DNA of 64,000 nucleotides from Doris montereyensis. Its lineage: Eukaryota > Mollusca > Gastropoda > Nudibranchia > Dorididae. This document shows positions 11,310 to 24,485 of the stretch, in pieces (position 1 is the stretch's first letter; each line of letters starts with the position of its first letter). The DNA lies in assembly GCA_037039925.1 (NCBI GenBank), contig JAXRKP010000617.1, positions 189,821 through 253,820 on the forward strand, in the 5' to 3' direction. The position numbers and the translations under genes are program-made. Below the pieces are notes generated by a model that was not told the DNA's origin, searched no databases, and saw only the letters and a list, made by a program, of their open reading frames with translations.

Positions 11310-11530
11310 AAAAACAGTAGTAATAATAATAGTAATAGTAAGACAGACAGTAACAAAGACAGAAAAAAATAATAAAAAAAAAAATAATAATAATAATAAT
11401 AATAATATTATAATAATAATAATAATAATAATAACCATAGATTGTACATATAATTATGGAAACTATTATAATAGTATAATAATAGTAATAATAATAATTA
11501 TACTACTACTACTACTACTAATAATGATCA

Positions 11531-11567
<37 letters not shown>

Positions 11568-11605
11568 TATTATTATTATAATAATAATAATAATAATAAT
11601 AATAA

Positions 11606-11651
<46 letters not shown>

Positions 11652-11750
11652 TAATACTACTACTAATAATAATAATAATAAAAATAATAATAATAATAAC
11701 ATAATAATAATAATAACAATAATAATAATGCTATAAGAACAATAATTGAA
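11310..11750. repeat. (AAT)n microsatellite field
   Basis: Long runs of AAT/ATA trinucleotides with ACT and single-base interruptions, continuing into AT-rich sequence. Frames of poly-Asn, poly-Ile or poly-Tyr over it are artefacts. Confidence 0.95.
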
Positions 11751-12239
11751 CATGCATAATAATAGTACATAAATAATGACGTTGCTTATTCTGAAGATGA
11801 CATTAAGCATTTAATATTATTGAACTATGTGATATAAGAGCAACTATAGTTATACATTTAATGATTTAACGATGGTTAAACATAGTGAAAACTCAGTCAT
11901 GTACATGAATAAAGACGCAAATAGTCATGACAGGAGGATGAAAGAGTTTACAAGTTTCTACCAATGAAGACGATATGATGGTGAAGGTGAAAACAAATTG
12001 TTAATGATAAAGATGGCTGTGTGTTGTTGATGAGAGAGGTATTTGAATGCTGTTGATGAAGAAAACATCAACAGTGATTAAAATGAATAATGTTTACAAG
12101 TAAGATGCTAATGGGAGATGCTAATGATGAGGATGAAACGGGGAAGAAGGATAATGAAATTACGTATACCGGAAATAGTACCGATAGTAATACTAACGAG
12201 ACCATTTTCCAATAGACATTTACGTCTGTAAAGACATCG
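11751..12239. other. Unassigned AT-rich spacer
   Basis: GATGA/TGATGA-rich sequence with no gene or element recognised. It lies at the 3' side of the minus-strand LINE that follows. Confidence 0.5.
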
Positions 12240-12299
12240 GACTGCTCCCCAGTCTAAATATACCCTGCGAGAGCATGTTTGAAATTGAGTGTCTCACTC

Positions 12300-14015
12300 C
12301 GATTTCGAACTAAGGAAGGAAGGGCATTCCACTCTTTGGCTCCCAAGTAGCTGAGGGAACGTTTGTAGACGTCAGTATTAGCTCGCGGTAAAGACAGGTT
12401 TTCTGATTGAGATCCATAAGGGTGAATCTTTAAATTTGAATAGTTTCAGTTTTGTAAATACCTTGGGCGAACAGCTTTTGCAGTTTTTGTAATGACACTA
12501 TGCATGGTCATCATGCGCCTTTGGGCGAACAGCTTTTGAAGAGGAAGGATGTTTATGGCGGGAAACAAATCGGAACTACTGGCGGACGGCTGCAACGTAA
12601 ATTACCTTTACCGCCCTTTTCTGTAGGGAGATAAGATGGTCAAGATTGGACTGTGCAGATGTTCCCCAAACCGTACTACAGTAGGTGAGAATAGACTGGA
12701 TATAAGCAAAGTAAAATATTTTACGACAGTTGAAGTCAATGACGAATTTGATCTTGTTCAATAAGAAGATTTTTGAGGAGACAGTCTTGCAAAGCCAAGA
12801 TATATGCTTGTCCCACAAGAGATATTGATCGATTTTTATCCCTTAAGTTTTGTGGACGGAGACTTGTTTGAGTTTTGCATGATCAAGTGTTAGATTGAGA
12901 GAGTTAGAACATCTCTGAAGTTTCTGACGTGTACCTATGAGCATACACTCTGTTTTAATGGGATTTATTGCCATTTTATTGGCTCGACACCAGTACATGA
13001 GGTGTGTTAGGCTAATGTTTAGCTCTTTGTTGATTATTTCCAGGTCGGAACCAGATTTGCTTAATGTGGCGTCATCTGCAATCATGTCACAACAAATATG
13101 TGGTAAAAATAGTGGTAAGTCATTGATGAACAATAGGAACAGCAATGGTCCTAATATGGAATGGAACCCCTACTACAGTGGGAAGGATTGAGGACTTCTT
13201 ATTCTGTAAGACTACTTGTTGAGTCCGTGATGAAAGGTATGAGTTGAAAAAGGTCAATGTCATTGGGGATAACCCGTAAATTGCCAATTTCTTTAGAAGA
13301 ATATTGTGATCAACCAGATCGAAGGCTTTAGAAAAATCAACGAAAATTACTCCTGTCATTTTGCTTTCATTCATAGAAGACAACCAGTTTTCAGTAAGCT
13401 TTAGGAGTGCAGTTTCACAGGAGTGATTAGCACGGAAACCTGACTGGTTCGCATGAATGAGATCATAGGAGTGTAAGTAGTTGGTTAGATGAAAGTGACA
13501 ATGTCTTTCGAAAGGTTTGGAGAGAGCGGACAAAATTGAGATTGGACGATAATTATTTGTGTCGTCTTTATCACCGCTTTTGAACAGAGGCATCAATCTG
13601 GCGTGTTTTTTTTTTCTGCGGATAAACACCTTTCGATATACATATTGTAGATGTAAGTGAGATATTCACTTACACAAGGAACGGCAAGTTTCAGAATACG
13701 TGCACTTACTCCATCGATTCCAGAAGTATTACTCGGCTTCATGGACATTATTAGGTTGAAGACCTCGTGAACCTCCATGAACGGAACAAAGAAAGGAGAC
13801 TGGTGATCATCAAATTTATGGGAGCAGAAATCGATCAGTTTAGTAAGGTTGGGATTAGAGTCCACAAGATGAGAAGTTAGTTGAGAGCTCATAGTGGAGA
13901 AGTGAGTATTGAATGCATTAGGCGACAAGGAACTGGATAAGCAGGGTGGATCAGAAGGAGAGGAAGATTTGATTGCCTGCCAAAGGGATGCCGAGTCTTT
14001 GTTGGGTCCTATCAA
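12300..14015 (-). pseudogene. LINE reverse transcriptase and C-terminal region, frameshifted
   Basis: The frames on the minus strand show, in order: SNTSGIDGVSARILK (about 13730), NYRPISILSALSKPFE (about 13560), QSGFRANHSCETALLKL (about 13450), VIFVDFSKAFDLVDH (about 13350) and YLSSRTQQVV (about 13220). A break follows where the GxPQGS motif should be, then LLFINDLPLF (about 13125) and IADDATLSKSG (about 13080). The ADD motif keeps both catalytic aspartates. Further on come ANKMAINPIKTECMLIG, ILTYCSTVWG (about 12690) and YLGAKEWNALPS (about 12350), typical of CR1/L2 C-termini. At least three frame changes separate the blocks. Confidence 0.88.
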
Positions 14016-14044
14016 GTGCTTGATGTTTGCCTTTTTGCATTTCT

Positions 14045-14864
14045 AATGAGATATTTGACTAAGTTTCTTTGTTTCTTGTAGTCTTCATAGGGTTTTTCTC
14101 GTTTGTACTTGTCGCGTAACCTGATGGCAGAAAGTACGTCATTGTTCAGCCACGGTGGCTTACTGTGATGTTTTACCCTTTTTGTCACAAACGGGGCGTG
14201 CTTATTTAGAACATACAAAAATATGGCAAGCAAAATGTCAAGGCAATCGTTTGATCATTAAAATTGATAAATCAGGTTAAATAAAGGGAGAAGAAAACAG
14301 ATATTATAGGAAGAGATCAGGTTGAAAAGATTTAAAGGATCGGAAGGTTACATAAGTGTGATTAGTTTTAGGGAATTTTGTATTTTTTGCAACCCAGGAA
14401 CAGCATACTGAAAAATTATCACTCACAGAGCATTCAGGTACGAAAACAGACTCAAGTTGACTGTTAGTATAGATGTGGTCAATGATAGTAGAGGAGGATT
14501 GGGAAACACTTGTGGAAAATGTACTAGCTGTTGGAGATTGAGACAATCTGTTATACATCTCCATTTCGTGTTGTCTTTAAGCATATTGATATTAAAATCT
14601 CCTAAGAGGACAACATTTTTTTGTTGAAAACCAAACATTATCCATCATTTTAGAAAAACGTGAGAACCAATCGTTTAGTTTTTTCGGGTTACGATATAAA
14701 ATACAAGCTAAAATAGAATGCTTGGAATGGGGAGGGAAGGGTTCGATCCATATGCACTCGATATCATTTGGTCCAAGGTTCACTCGTCTAATCAAGTTTA
14801 GGTTATTCTGGACATAGACAACTATTCCAGTACTATTTAAAGAAGTAGGATCTTTACGAAGCAT
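14045..14864 (-). pseudogene. LINE endonuclease domain, frameshifted
   Basis: Members of this family nick target DNA to prime reverse transcription. On the minus strand the pieces in order are GIVVYVQNNLNLIRRV and DIECIWIEPFPP (about 14864-14740), VVLLGDFNINML (about 14620-14580), then in another frame IIDHIYTNSQ and SDNFSVCC (about 14490-14395). GDFN and SD(H)-type motifs are the conserved late motifs of the AP-like endonuclease fold. Here the usual catalytic His of SDH reads Asn. The frame jumps between GDFN and IDHIY. A linker with KPPWLNNDVLSAIRLRDKYK follows at 14233-14045, a common lead-in to the RT domain. Confidence 0.8.
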
Positions 14865-14880
14865 ATAATATAATACTTAT

Positions 14881-15430
<550 letters not shown>

Positions 15431-15914
15431 TAAATTTCAAAAGTAAAAGGAAAAACGATAAACTTACCATCGAGCCCAATTTCTGTTCCAATTTCTTGCC
15501 ACTGTGTTGCTATATAAACTCAATTTGAGTAATTATCATCACTCTTATCATACATTGGCTGTCGTTTTTGCAGAGCAGGAATGAGAGCTTCGTTTAATTC
15601 CATGTATGATGAACAAAACACAATTAAAAACGACGAAATTTAATGTGTTCGGTTCTTGCTGGAGAAAATGGGAGAAATTTTAGTTGCGAGATAAAACGTT
15701 CGGTAGGCCTATCGGCTCAGCAACTGGGAACGGCACGGAAATATTGAGAGGCGTGCACTCAGTTTGTGATGATGAAATATGAGACGCTCCCAATGATTCG
15801 GTTACTGGGAGCAAAGGTCAAGCTGGGAGCAACAGGGACAAGAGAGGAAAATGTGTGCACTGAGTTCGCATGGACCTCACGGGAAACGAGGCGCCCACTA
15901 CTAAGGGAAGGTTT

Positions 15915-16467
15915 AGTCCCAAAAGTAGGGACCAAGAAGTAGAAAGAAGAGGAGACATAGACATGCCGATAGAGCAAAAAGGAGTGGAAAAGTAAGAGAA
16001 GAAAAATGTCGCCTTTGCGTCACAAAAGAGCTTGTAATGCATAGGCGACACCCTGCCTTGTTGCTATTTGCAACCCGCGGCAGCCATGGTATCCTTAATC
16101 GCCTTCTATTACACGTATGGATGGAGAGACGGTGGGGAAACTATTCTGCTCCTCTCTCTGTTGAAAAGGTCCCGGGTTCCCACAGGTGAATAAGAAGTAA
16201 GAAGGGGAGAAGATTAAGACATGACGATAGAGCATGAAAGTGAAAGAGTGGGTGGATAGAAGACAAAAATAAAACAAAAGGGATGTCGCCTCTGCGCCAC
16301 AAAAGGGATTGTAATGCATAGGCGACATCCTGTCTTGTTGCCATTCGCAATCCGCGGCAGCCACGGCATCCTTAGTCGCATTCTACGACACGCGTGGATG
16401 GAGAGGCGGCCGGGTAACTATTCTGCTCCCTCTTCTGTTGGGGAGGTCCCCGGTTCCCATGGCGAGT
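15915..16467. repeat. ~276-bp tandem duplication
   Basis: GTAATGCATAGGCGACA(C/T)CCTG occurs near 16035 and 16311, and ATTCTGCTCC near 16143 and 16419, both 276 bases apart. GACATG(C/A)CGATAGAGCA occurs near 15960 and 16218. The two units share a GC-richer core (CGGCAGCC, TGGATGGAGAG, GGTCCC.GGTTCCCA) and differ by scattered substitutions and indels. No coding frame is conserved between the units, and I do not recognise the family. 15431-15914 holds nothing that I recognise. Confidence 0.8.
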
Positions 16468-16654
16468 GGTAATCGGTGATTTTTTTAAACTTTCCATTTA
16501 TAGATTGAAAGGGGCCTTGTAATGTGAACCCAGAGTCGTTGGTCATTGAAACAATTAGATATGCCTCATTAATTCAGACTGTTAAAGGGCCAACTATTAA
16601 AGAGCCAAATTATTTGAACCAATTAGTCAGCTTACAGACAATATCACAAGACTT

Positions 16655-17850
16655 GCTTAAGATACAAAATGATTTGTTGTACGCTGCTGATTTAATAAAA
16701 AAGTGTCAGTCGTAACCCTGCTTTGATTTAAGCGCCGCATTTGACACACTTGACCACTCTATTCTTATTGAGCGACTTTCCAAAACTTTTGGAAAGCACT
16801 GTGCTTGACTGGTTTATATCTATCTTCTTGATCGTACCCAATCTCTCTCTTGATAAAGTGCAATCTTCTCCTTTTCCACTCAAGTATGGGATTCCACAAG
16901 GGTCAGTGCTTGATCCCCTACTATATACATTGTATACACAACCGCTTGGTGATATTGTCAAACAGCATGGGGTAAACTATCACATGTATGCTAACGATAC
17001 GCAACTTTACAAATCTGCCATGTCTATAAATACAAATTATATTTTTGAAATCCATGAAATAATGTATATTTCATGTAAAAGCGTGATGTCTACTAACAAA
17101 TTTAAACTGAATCAAGAAAAACTGAAATATTACTATGTAATCCAAAAAATCTCAGTTGGCTTGACGGAACTAACTCTATGAGGGTCGAAAACGAAGAAAT
17201 AAAATTCACGCAGAACGCTAAAAATCTTGGGGTATATTTCGATGATAATTTATCTATGGAACATCATATAAATCATTTCTGTAAAACTCTTTACCTCGAA
17301 ATCAGACGATTAAACCACTTATCAAATTTTAAAATCTAAGTTCTCTTATAACGTTGACTTCAGCACACATTTTTTCCATGATTGATTATTGCATTTGCAA
17401 CTCCCTGTTTTATAATTTACCTTGATGTCTTGACTCATAAGCTCCAATGTATTCAAAACCATGCGTCCAGAGTGATTTTTGAAGAAAAAGAAATATGAAC
17501 ACATTACCCCTATGTCTCTACATTGGCTCCGATCGATAAACGAATAATATACAAAATTGCGACATTGTGTCACAAATGTAAAACTGATAGAGTTCCAAAT
17601 TATTTAAATGATCTGATCTTTGGTTATGTTCCATCTCGCCAACTAAGATCTACAAATCAATATCTGTTAAGTGTTCCCCAAAGAAAGGCTTGACAAAATT
17701 GTCACTGCGCTCTTTTAAATACGCAGGTCATCACGTCTGGAATGCTCTTCCGCTGTCAGTGTCAATACGATCTATGTTCGACACGTCGGAAAACACCTTT
17801 TAAAAAACATCTTAAAACATACATCATGCGATGCTTCTTAGAAGAAAAGT
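16655..17850 (+). pseudogene. L2-like reverse transcriptase remnant with YAND in place of YADD
   Basis: Blocks in order: LLKIQNDLL (about 16655), DLSAAFDTLDHSIL (about 16725), YGIPQGSVLDPLLYTLYT (about 16887) and MYANDTQLY (about 16986). Then a stop and frame changes, TPLCLHWLPIDKRI (about 17510), RVPNYLNDLI (about 17590), PSRQLRS (about 17635) and a C-terminal stretch to about 17850. The active-site Tyr-Ala-Asp-Asp reads Tyr-Ala-Asn-Asp, a single G-to-A change that should abolish polymerisation. Stops and frameshifts are scattered, so this is a fossil. Confidence 0.87.
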
Positions 17851-18131
17851 AGTTGTTTTAATTATGTGATTTTAATTCATGTACCATACACCTTTATAAA
17901 TGATATTATGCTTTCATGTATTTATTTTAGATTTTTTTTTCTTTACTTATTTATTGATTTATTGATTCCTTTATTAAAATTTTATTTTTTTATTTATTTA
18001 ATTATATCTTTTATTTTGTATATGTACATTGCTCATGTTTTTTACTATGTATGTATAAATGTGCCTAGAACTGTCGTAAGATGGGACTGGCCGCTATACA
18101 AATGAAATATATTATTATTATTATTATTAAC
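16655..18131 (+). mobile_element. L2-like LINE, 5'-truncated, with (ATT)n tail
   Basis: The segment starts inside the RT domain and runs through the C-terminal region to a short 3' UTR. It ends in ATTATTATTATTATTA at about 18113-18131, just after CTATACAAATGAAATAT, the sort of microsatellite tail such elements carry. 5' truncation plus a simple 3' tail fits target-primed integration. A second LINE begins directly after the tail. Confidence 0.85.
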
Positions 18132-18139
18132 TATAAATC

Positions 18140-20000
18140 TTGTAAATCAAACCAGTAATATTCTTGATCTCATTCTATGTAGTGATGGTAATTATACAAA
18201 AAGTGTAGAGCTAGGAAAAGGTGATCACGGTGTACTGCATATATCTCTTAATTTATGAACTCAATCAAAAATTGATCAGTTTCCACGATGCAATTATTAT
18301 AGAGGAAATTATGATAATTGTACAAAAGAATTAAACAATACTGATTGGAATATTCTAACAGACATGAATGCTGATGAAGCATGTGTATTATTTAGAAATA
18401 AGTTAAAAGATGTTGAATCTAATATTCCACTTAAACAAAATTGTGTACAATCTTAAACCTTTTATACTTTATGGATGATTAGAAATGTTAAGAGACATGT
18501 TGTTAATAAGGCGAATATATTGTTTAAGAAATTTTTGAAACATAGAAATATAAGTGATTATTACAAATATATTGATGTAAGAAACGCTACAAAAAACGTA
18601 TAATTAAATAGACCACAACATCTTTGAAAAGAAAAGGACAACTGAAATCAAAACACGAAATCCGAAGGTTTTTGGAAGTATGTAAATACCAAATTAAAGA
18701 CAAAAACAGGGATCTCTGCTCTAAAGGCAGCGAATGGTAATACATGTAATAGTAATATGACAAGTGTGACTGTGAAAAATCTAAGATGCTAAATTAATTT
18801 TTTCGCTAGTGTTTTTGTAAATGAGGATGATACAAACATACCTTAATTATGTGAATTTATTAATGGTAACTATTTATCTGACATAGTCATTTCAGAGAAC
18901 GAAAAATTGAATAGATTACTTAATCTGGATCTTACGAAAAGTATTGGGCCTGACTGTCTCCATTTACATTTATTGAAAGACATCGCTAATGACATAAGTT
19001 TTCCTCTTTTTATTATTTTCAATAACTCTCTTAAAACAGGAATTGTACCAAATGACTGGAAATTAGCTGATGTTACAGCTATTGTTGAAAAAGGAAATAG
19101 ATGAGACGGAGAAAATTATCGTCCAATAAGTCTAACATACATCATATGTAAAGTACTTGAATCCATTTTAAAGGTCTTTATAATGACATTTCTTGAATCT
19201 TACAATATGTTGTCTGAATGTCTGCATGGCTTTCGCAGTAAACGTTCTTGTATAACCTAACTATTGGAGGTTATGGAAGATTTCACTAAATATATTGATG
19301 ATAAAAATACTATTGATGCTATATATTTGGATTTTTGCAAAGCTTTTGATGCAGTACCCATAAAAGACTCTTTGTAAAGCTTCCGGCTTACGGTATAGTT
19401 GGTGATATATAATCTTTCCTATCAAATCGCTGTCAGAGAGTCCTAAGGTAGTGTGATAGGGCCTTCTTATATATGTATAAATGATCTTCCTAATAAAATA
19501 AATTTTACTTGCAAAATATTTGTGGATGATACAAAAAATCATTTCCAGACTAATAACTATTCGGCATTGCAAAATGATTTATACTCTTTGTTTAGATGGT
19601 CTGAAGAATGGCAATTGGATTTCAATATTTCCAAATGTAAGGTCATGTATGTTGGTAAAAATAACCCTATGTTAGTATGATTTCTTATTTTGTTGACACC
19701 AATAGATCCAGTTACTTGTCTTTGTAGAGTCAGAAAAGGATCTCTTGGTGTAATCTTTGATAAGAATCTGAATTTTGATGAACATATTCATAATCATGAA
19801 TGCATTAATAAGGCAAATAGAATGTTTGGATGTAAACATGCTTCTTACACTATAAAACTGTTATTCGACCTATACTGGAATATGGAAATTGTACATGGAG
19901 CCTTTTATTTAAACGACAATCATTTTTTTCAGAAAAAGTACAAAGACGAGCGACAAGGTTTTAGGAGAATTGGAACATGGTCATATATCATATGATGTAA
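18140..20000 (+). pseudogene. CR1-like endonuclease end plus reverse transcriptase, many stops
   Basis: Blocks in order: ILDLILCSDGN and GKGDHGVLHI (endonuclease end, about 18150-18240), GFWKYVNTKLKTKTGI (about 18670) and KSIGPDCLHLHLLKDIA (about 18940), which resembles the S-x-GPDG-x-x-x-x-LLKE entry to RT. Then WKLADVTAI and NYRPISLT (about 19060-19135), CLHGFRSKRSC (about 19220), IYLDFCKAFDAVP (about 19322), GSVIGPSYICINDLPNKI (about 19450), IFVDDTKNHFQ (about 19517), WQLDFNISKCKVMYVGKNN (about 19610) and LGVIFDKNLNFDEHI (about 19745). The order and spacing fit a CR1-type RT. Both catalytic aspartates (VDD) remain, but stops and frame changes make it non-functional. Confidence 0.85.
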
Positions 20001-20430
20001 GATTAATATTTCTTCGACTCCCCTCACTGAAATACAGAAGAAAACAGGGGATCTTATCCAATCGTATAAAATTGTTCATAATATAGATAATATTGATTAT
20101 AAATCATTTTTCAACTATTCTCATGTGAATTTTACTCGAGGATATGGAAGTTCTACTTAATTTTTATCATACGAACGGTCAAATTATGGAATAATTTACT
20201 GTTCAAAACAAAAACAAAAACAGTATTAATTGTTTTAAAAATGCTGTTGATATGGAACTCTATAATATAAAATATTTGTATGATGAATGAACGTGCACTG
20301 TTCTTATTGATTACTATATGCTCAATCATTTATAAAACTCCATGAATATTTTAAGGCGTATGGAGCATTTAAAGATCAAATGACCTATATACTTTATAGC
20401 CTCTGAATATATGATGATATGATATGATTA
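18140..20430 (+). mobile_element. CR1-like LINE, decayed, with ATGATATG-type tail
   Basis: From endonuclease end to RT C-terminus on the plus strand, immediately downstream of the (ATT)n tail of the previous LINE. The 3' end runs into TATGATGATATGATATGATT at about 20405-20430. Many in-frame stops look like CAA-to-TAA or CGA-to-TGA changes, consistent with C-to-T decay. Confidence 0.83.
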
Positions 20431-22589
20431 TGACACTGCTGTGAAGGAAAGTTCTCGTCACTCAATTCGATCCAATCAAAGCCATGTCTACTCCATCAAT
20501 CTATTCTAATTGTCAAGATGATGCGATCTGGGCCTATGCCGATGTTGCTCTTCATACTGCTGACCAAGGCCTAAGCAGTGGACAACAAACGCCTCCAAAC
20601 CTTTAATACTCTCATTCTAATAAACAAGAAGCCTTGTGTCACTTGGGTCAGTGACATTTCTGTAAGTTAGTGTAAGTGTAGGTGTACTAAGACAGACATG
20701 GCAGTGATCCTTGTGTGTGTTTGTGTGTACAGGGTGTCTGTCAACTTTGACTCCGTGATCTGTGACCAAGCCAAACTAGATTCTACTTTGTATGCCCATT
20801 TGCATCAACTCAGTGAATTGAGTGAATGGGGTGGTGATGCAATGTGGCAGTATAACGAGTAGTGTTCTTTTAAAAAATGTCAGATTCATACCAAGGTGAA
20901 AAGCTGGTGGTAAGTAAGAGTGGTGGAATAACGGGGTGGGGGAGGGGTGGGAGGTGGGGGTGGGAAAACGAGGTTTGAGTATATTGTGATAAGTTGTTTA
21001 TTTCAGTTATCAGAACAATAATTTTACAGGCAACAGGTAAAAATGTATGGACATGTAAATGAGCTAAGAGAGAAATCCAACTTAAATATATAAATTTCAT
21101 GATTCTGTCATTAACATCGAAGCTACATTGTGTTCAATGACTGTTCAAATGATTATAGGGGAAAACTATTACAGCATCTCCAGCTTCAAACTTGATGAAA
21201 GAAACAGCAATACCCTGATATGCTATGATTGAATATTTAACGTATTTGATCAGATTATTAACCAAAAGCAGATCTGCTTGAAGATGAAAATAACTAAAAC
21301 TGAAATTAAAAGTGAGAGGTCTCTATCACTACTGTCAGATTCAACAGTAAACCATCGCTGTTATAGGCTATGTAAAAGCTATGGTTAATCATGTGAATTA
21401 CTACAACAATGAATGGTGTGGTGGATAAGAAAAACACGTTTTCTCTGTTATTTCTCATGGGTATAGCTAGCATTGATCATTTCATTACAAGGAAAGGATG
21501 TTTCAGAGCTTTTATTGTGAGGGAAATTTAAGCATACTTTAGCAACAAAAATGAATTGAGTTAGCCATAGCTATTAATATTATGGAATATCAGTTACTAC
21601 AGAGAAAAACACCTCTCACATACAAGAAAAGTTACCTGGGCTTTAATGGGATTTAATGAGATTTCTCGGCCAGAACTGTTGGCTTGCCTGGCACAAAGGC
21701 CCAAATATAATCTTATTTCACATATGTTATTTGATACTGTCAATCAACAATTTCTTGTTCTCCAAGAGTCAATAAAAGAACACTCTGGCCACATTCTAGT
21801 ACATAATCAAATGTGTGCTAGTGCTATAGAGTTTTCACATAATTTCAAAATTTAATTTTGTAGTAAGTTACATTGTTTCAAAACAACTACAATATATTCA
21901 TTTATGATGAATAGTTGCACAACAAATTTCTTGCAAACCAACAGCAATGAGTAAGTAAGTAGACTTGCAGCAATAATGTAGAATTTAGTGTAGATGTATG
22001 TGCAGGTATTGTCATAATGAAAACAGCTCTATGAGTTAATTAGGTGGATCCGAATCAGCATCTAAATAAATCAACCATAATAGTTATGAAGAGAAACAAG
22101 TCAAGGTGATTTTTTTGCACGAAAGTGAACTTAACCTCGTCAAATTGTACACTTAAATAAATGATTCTGGTCAAATGGAAAAAAAATGCCAAACCAAATC
22201 ATAGCTCTGAAACAGTTACATTACAGACTGAGGTCATGGATTTTATATCCTACTTCTCCCAAGCCTGACATGACATTGTGTTCTAATGAAAACTACTGAA
22301 CACGTGTCTATATTTATATCTCATCCAACCTTAGCTGAATTGGATCCCATCTACAGCTGAAGGATTCAGTTTGCTACAAGCCTTTCCTGAAGGAAACCTT
22401 GCATTGGTTATTTCTTTTAACACTAGCAAAAATAACTCTAAGTAATTAGTCTAAGCTTAGTAGTAACTTTATTCTCTTTGAGTTGATGTTATGTATACTA
22501 CCAGCAGACCTAGATGGATGACTGAGAACGAACATTATTAAAATGGATTTACAGGCTGTATCCCTACACAAGTGCAGGCTCACCAACTG
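20431..22589. other. Unassigned ~2.2 kb
   Basis: No gene, repeat unit or element recognised. A short G-rich run lies near 20930-20970 and a short TGTGTGT run near 20720. The 69-codon frame at 21646-21855 has no family features. Confidence 0.5.
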
Positions 22590-22862
22590 TACATCATTCA
22601 TCCCCCAGCAGGCAATTTCGTTCAAAGTCCTCTTAACTCCCTGGGGAGCATACAGTACGCCAGCCTCATACTAATACTCTGACAAGATTTTTCGTCTGCC
22701 TATAGCTGGGTGCTCATTCACACCTGAGTTAAGTAAGGAAAATAGTGTGAAGTACATTTCCTAAGAATACAACGTTGTGAAAAAAACCCAACCTGTGCCA
22801 GCTGTGGGGTTTGAACCAGTGTCATCATGATTAAAAGCTCACAACACTACGGTTCAGCCACA
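22590..22862 (-). repeat. tRNA-derived SINE with Nin-DC-like body
   Basis: Read on the minus strand from 22862, GTGGCTGAACCGTAGTG gives an A-box-like head and GGTTCAAACCCCACAG a B-box. It is followed by CTTAGGAAATGTACTTCACA, a T-rich stretch, and AACTCAGGTGTGAATGAGCA with CCCAGC. The order tRNA head, (C/T)TTGGGAAA-type block, then ACYCAGGTGYAAATG-type block matches the Nin-DC central domain of metazoan SINEs as I remember it. Divergence is high. The 3' limit is approximate. Confidence 0.65.
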
Positions 22863-24360
22863 ATTTATTTAGATGCTATGACATCCATATAGTCATTTAA
22901 CACATCTAGTTTGAACACAATGGTCAACAAATGACATGGATTTGATGTTGAATAAGAGTAGAATAAAGAAAGCATTTTCCCAATAATTTCATGACATTGC
23001 ACCAAGAAGCCAACCTGACCATATCATTTAATTGTCTTTGACCTTTGCAGGGCCTTTCTCTCTGCAGATTCCTTAATTAAATCTTCATGTTATAATTATA
23101 AGCAAAAATGTCGCCAAAATCAAGCAGACACGAAATGCCAGTCATTATTTGATTTAAGGCAAATACTTGTCTTGGTATGGCAAGATAAGGTGAAGAGATA
23201 TAGCATGCCTTGCAGGCAGATCAACATCATCCAACAATTGTACGTGAAAACTTGGTGAGCATTCATTTTTATTTTTCAAGAAATTGTAGGTGATTAGTCC
23301 TATATGTTAGTGAGAATTCTCCATGGTAAAATAATAAAAGATGACAAATATTTTGTCATCTCAGCTCAAACGAATATTGATATCATAGAACATGTCTACA
23401 TCACACAGAATTTACACCTCGTAAACTTAATCAGTTTTTATGGCTACTTTGATTGATCGTTTTCCACATATTGCGCTGGTACCCCTGACTCTCTCGAAAA
23501 AAAAATTGCCCCTTAATCAAACTTATGATCTGCCACCACGTCTTTTCATTCAATCTAATTTCACTTTTACATTTAAGTGACTATTCAAAATACTCTTACT
23601 ACAGTCAATATTTTCAGTACGTTCAGACACATACAACAAAATTTCAAGCCTTGAAGATCTTAATGTACTCTACAATCAATAAAATTTTCAACATTAAGGA
23701 TGCATATAAATATTCATCTTATGAAAAGCATAATATACAGTCAGATATAAAATCCAGTAGTTCTAAACAGACTACATGCAAGAAGAGTTGGAAGCAATTA
23801 GTATGGAAAAAATAAATCAATAGCAGCATCTAATAGCCATTTTGAAATTCAATGAAACGTCAAATTTATATTTCAAGAGTAGAAATGCACAAACTCAAAT
23901 GAGAAAAAAAGGGAAAAGGGGGGGGGGGGGGTTGAATAGCATTGGGAAATTTCAAAGGTTAGATATAAATCAAACGCAAATGAAAACAGGCATGGGAGAG
24001 AGGGGAAGCAGGTGGAGAATGGAGAAAAATTCAGTTTGCAGAAAAATCGTGTGATCAAGTATTTAATGGCAAATTTATTCAAGATCAAAAAAAAGAAAAG
24101 GAAAATCAAAGGATGGCTTCTAATAAATTCAAAAGCCTTTATTAAACTTTGTCTTTGTTTTCTGAGTGACATGTGTACATATGGCAAACAACAAATTTCC
24201 TTCCATCATTATCAATATCATAGAGCTTGTAATGATTGAAGACGGAAGTCTATATCCCTGGCAGTAGGTCTATATGGTCAGTGAGTACTACCAACAGCTG
24301 TAATTTACTGGTATTGCTGAGAGTGGTCATCCAATGGTGGTTGTGGCACTGGTATAGGAC
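22863..24360. other. Unassigned ~1.5 kb
   Basis: No element recognised. It contains a run of about 13 G at 23920-23932, in a purine-rich stretch, and no supported gene. Confidence 0.5.
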
Positions 24361-24362
24361 AG

Positions 24363-24426
<64 letters not shown>

Positions 24427-24485
24427 TAATAATATTAATAATAATAACAATAATAATAATAATAATAGCAATAGTAATAATAAAA
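24361..24485. repeat. (AAT)n microsatellite
   Basis: About 120 bases of AAT repeats with a few interruptions. Poly-Asn and poly-Leu frames across it are artefacts. Confidence 0.96.

Larger units (their letters stand above)
12240..14880 (-). mobile_element. CR1/L2-like non-LTR retrotransposon, decayed
   Basis: Read on the minus strand, the segment runs endonuclease, then reverse transcriptase, then C-terminal region, the usual order in pol of the Jockey/CR1/L2 group. About 2.6 kb is present. The endonuclease start and the 5' UTR are not clear, and no target-site duplication was identified. Many frame changes and stops show that it is dead. It is unrelated in sequence to the two plus-strand LINEs at 16.6-20.4 kb. 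Confidence 0.88.

Noticed and set aside
11256..11810. Poly-Ile, poly-Asn and poly-Tyr frames
   Set aside because: Artefacts of (AAT)n in different frames.
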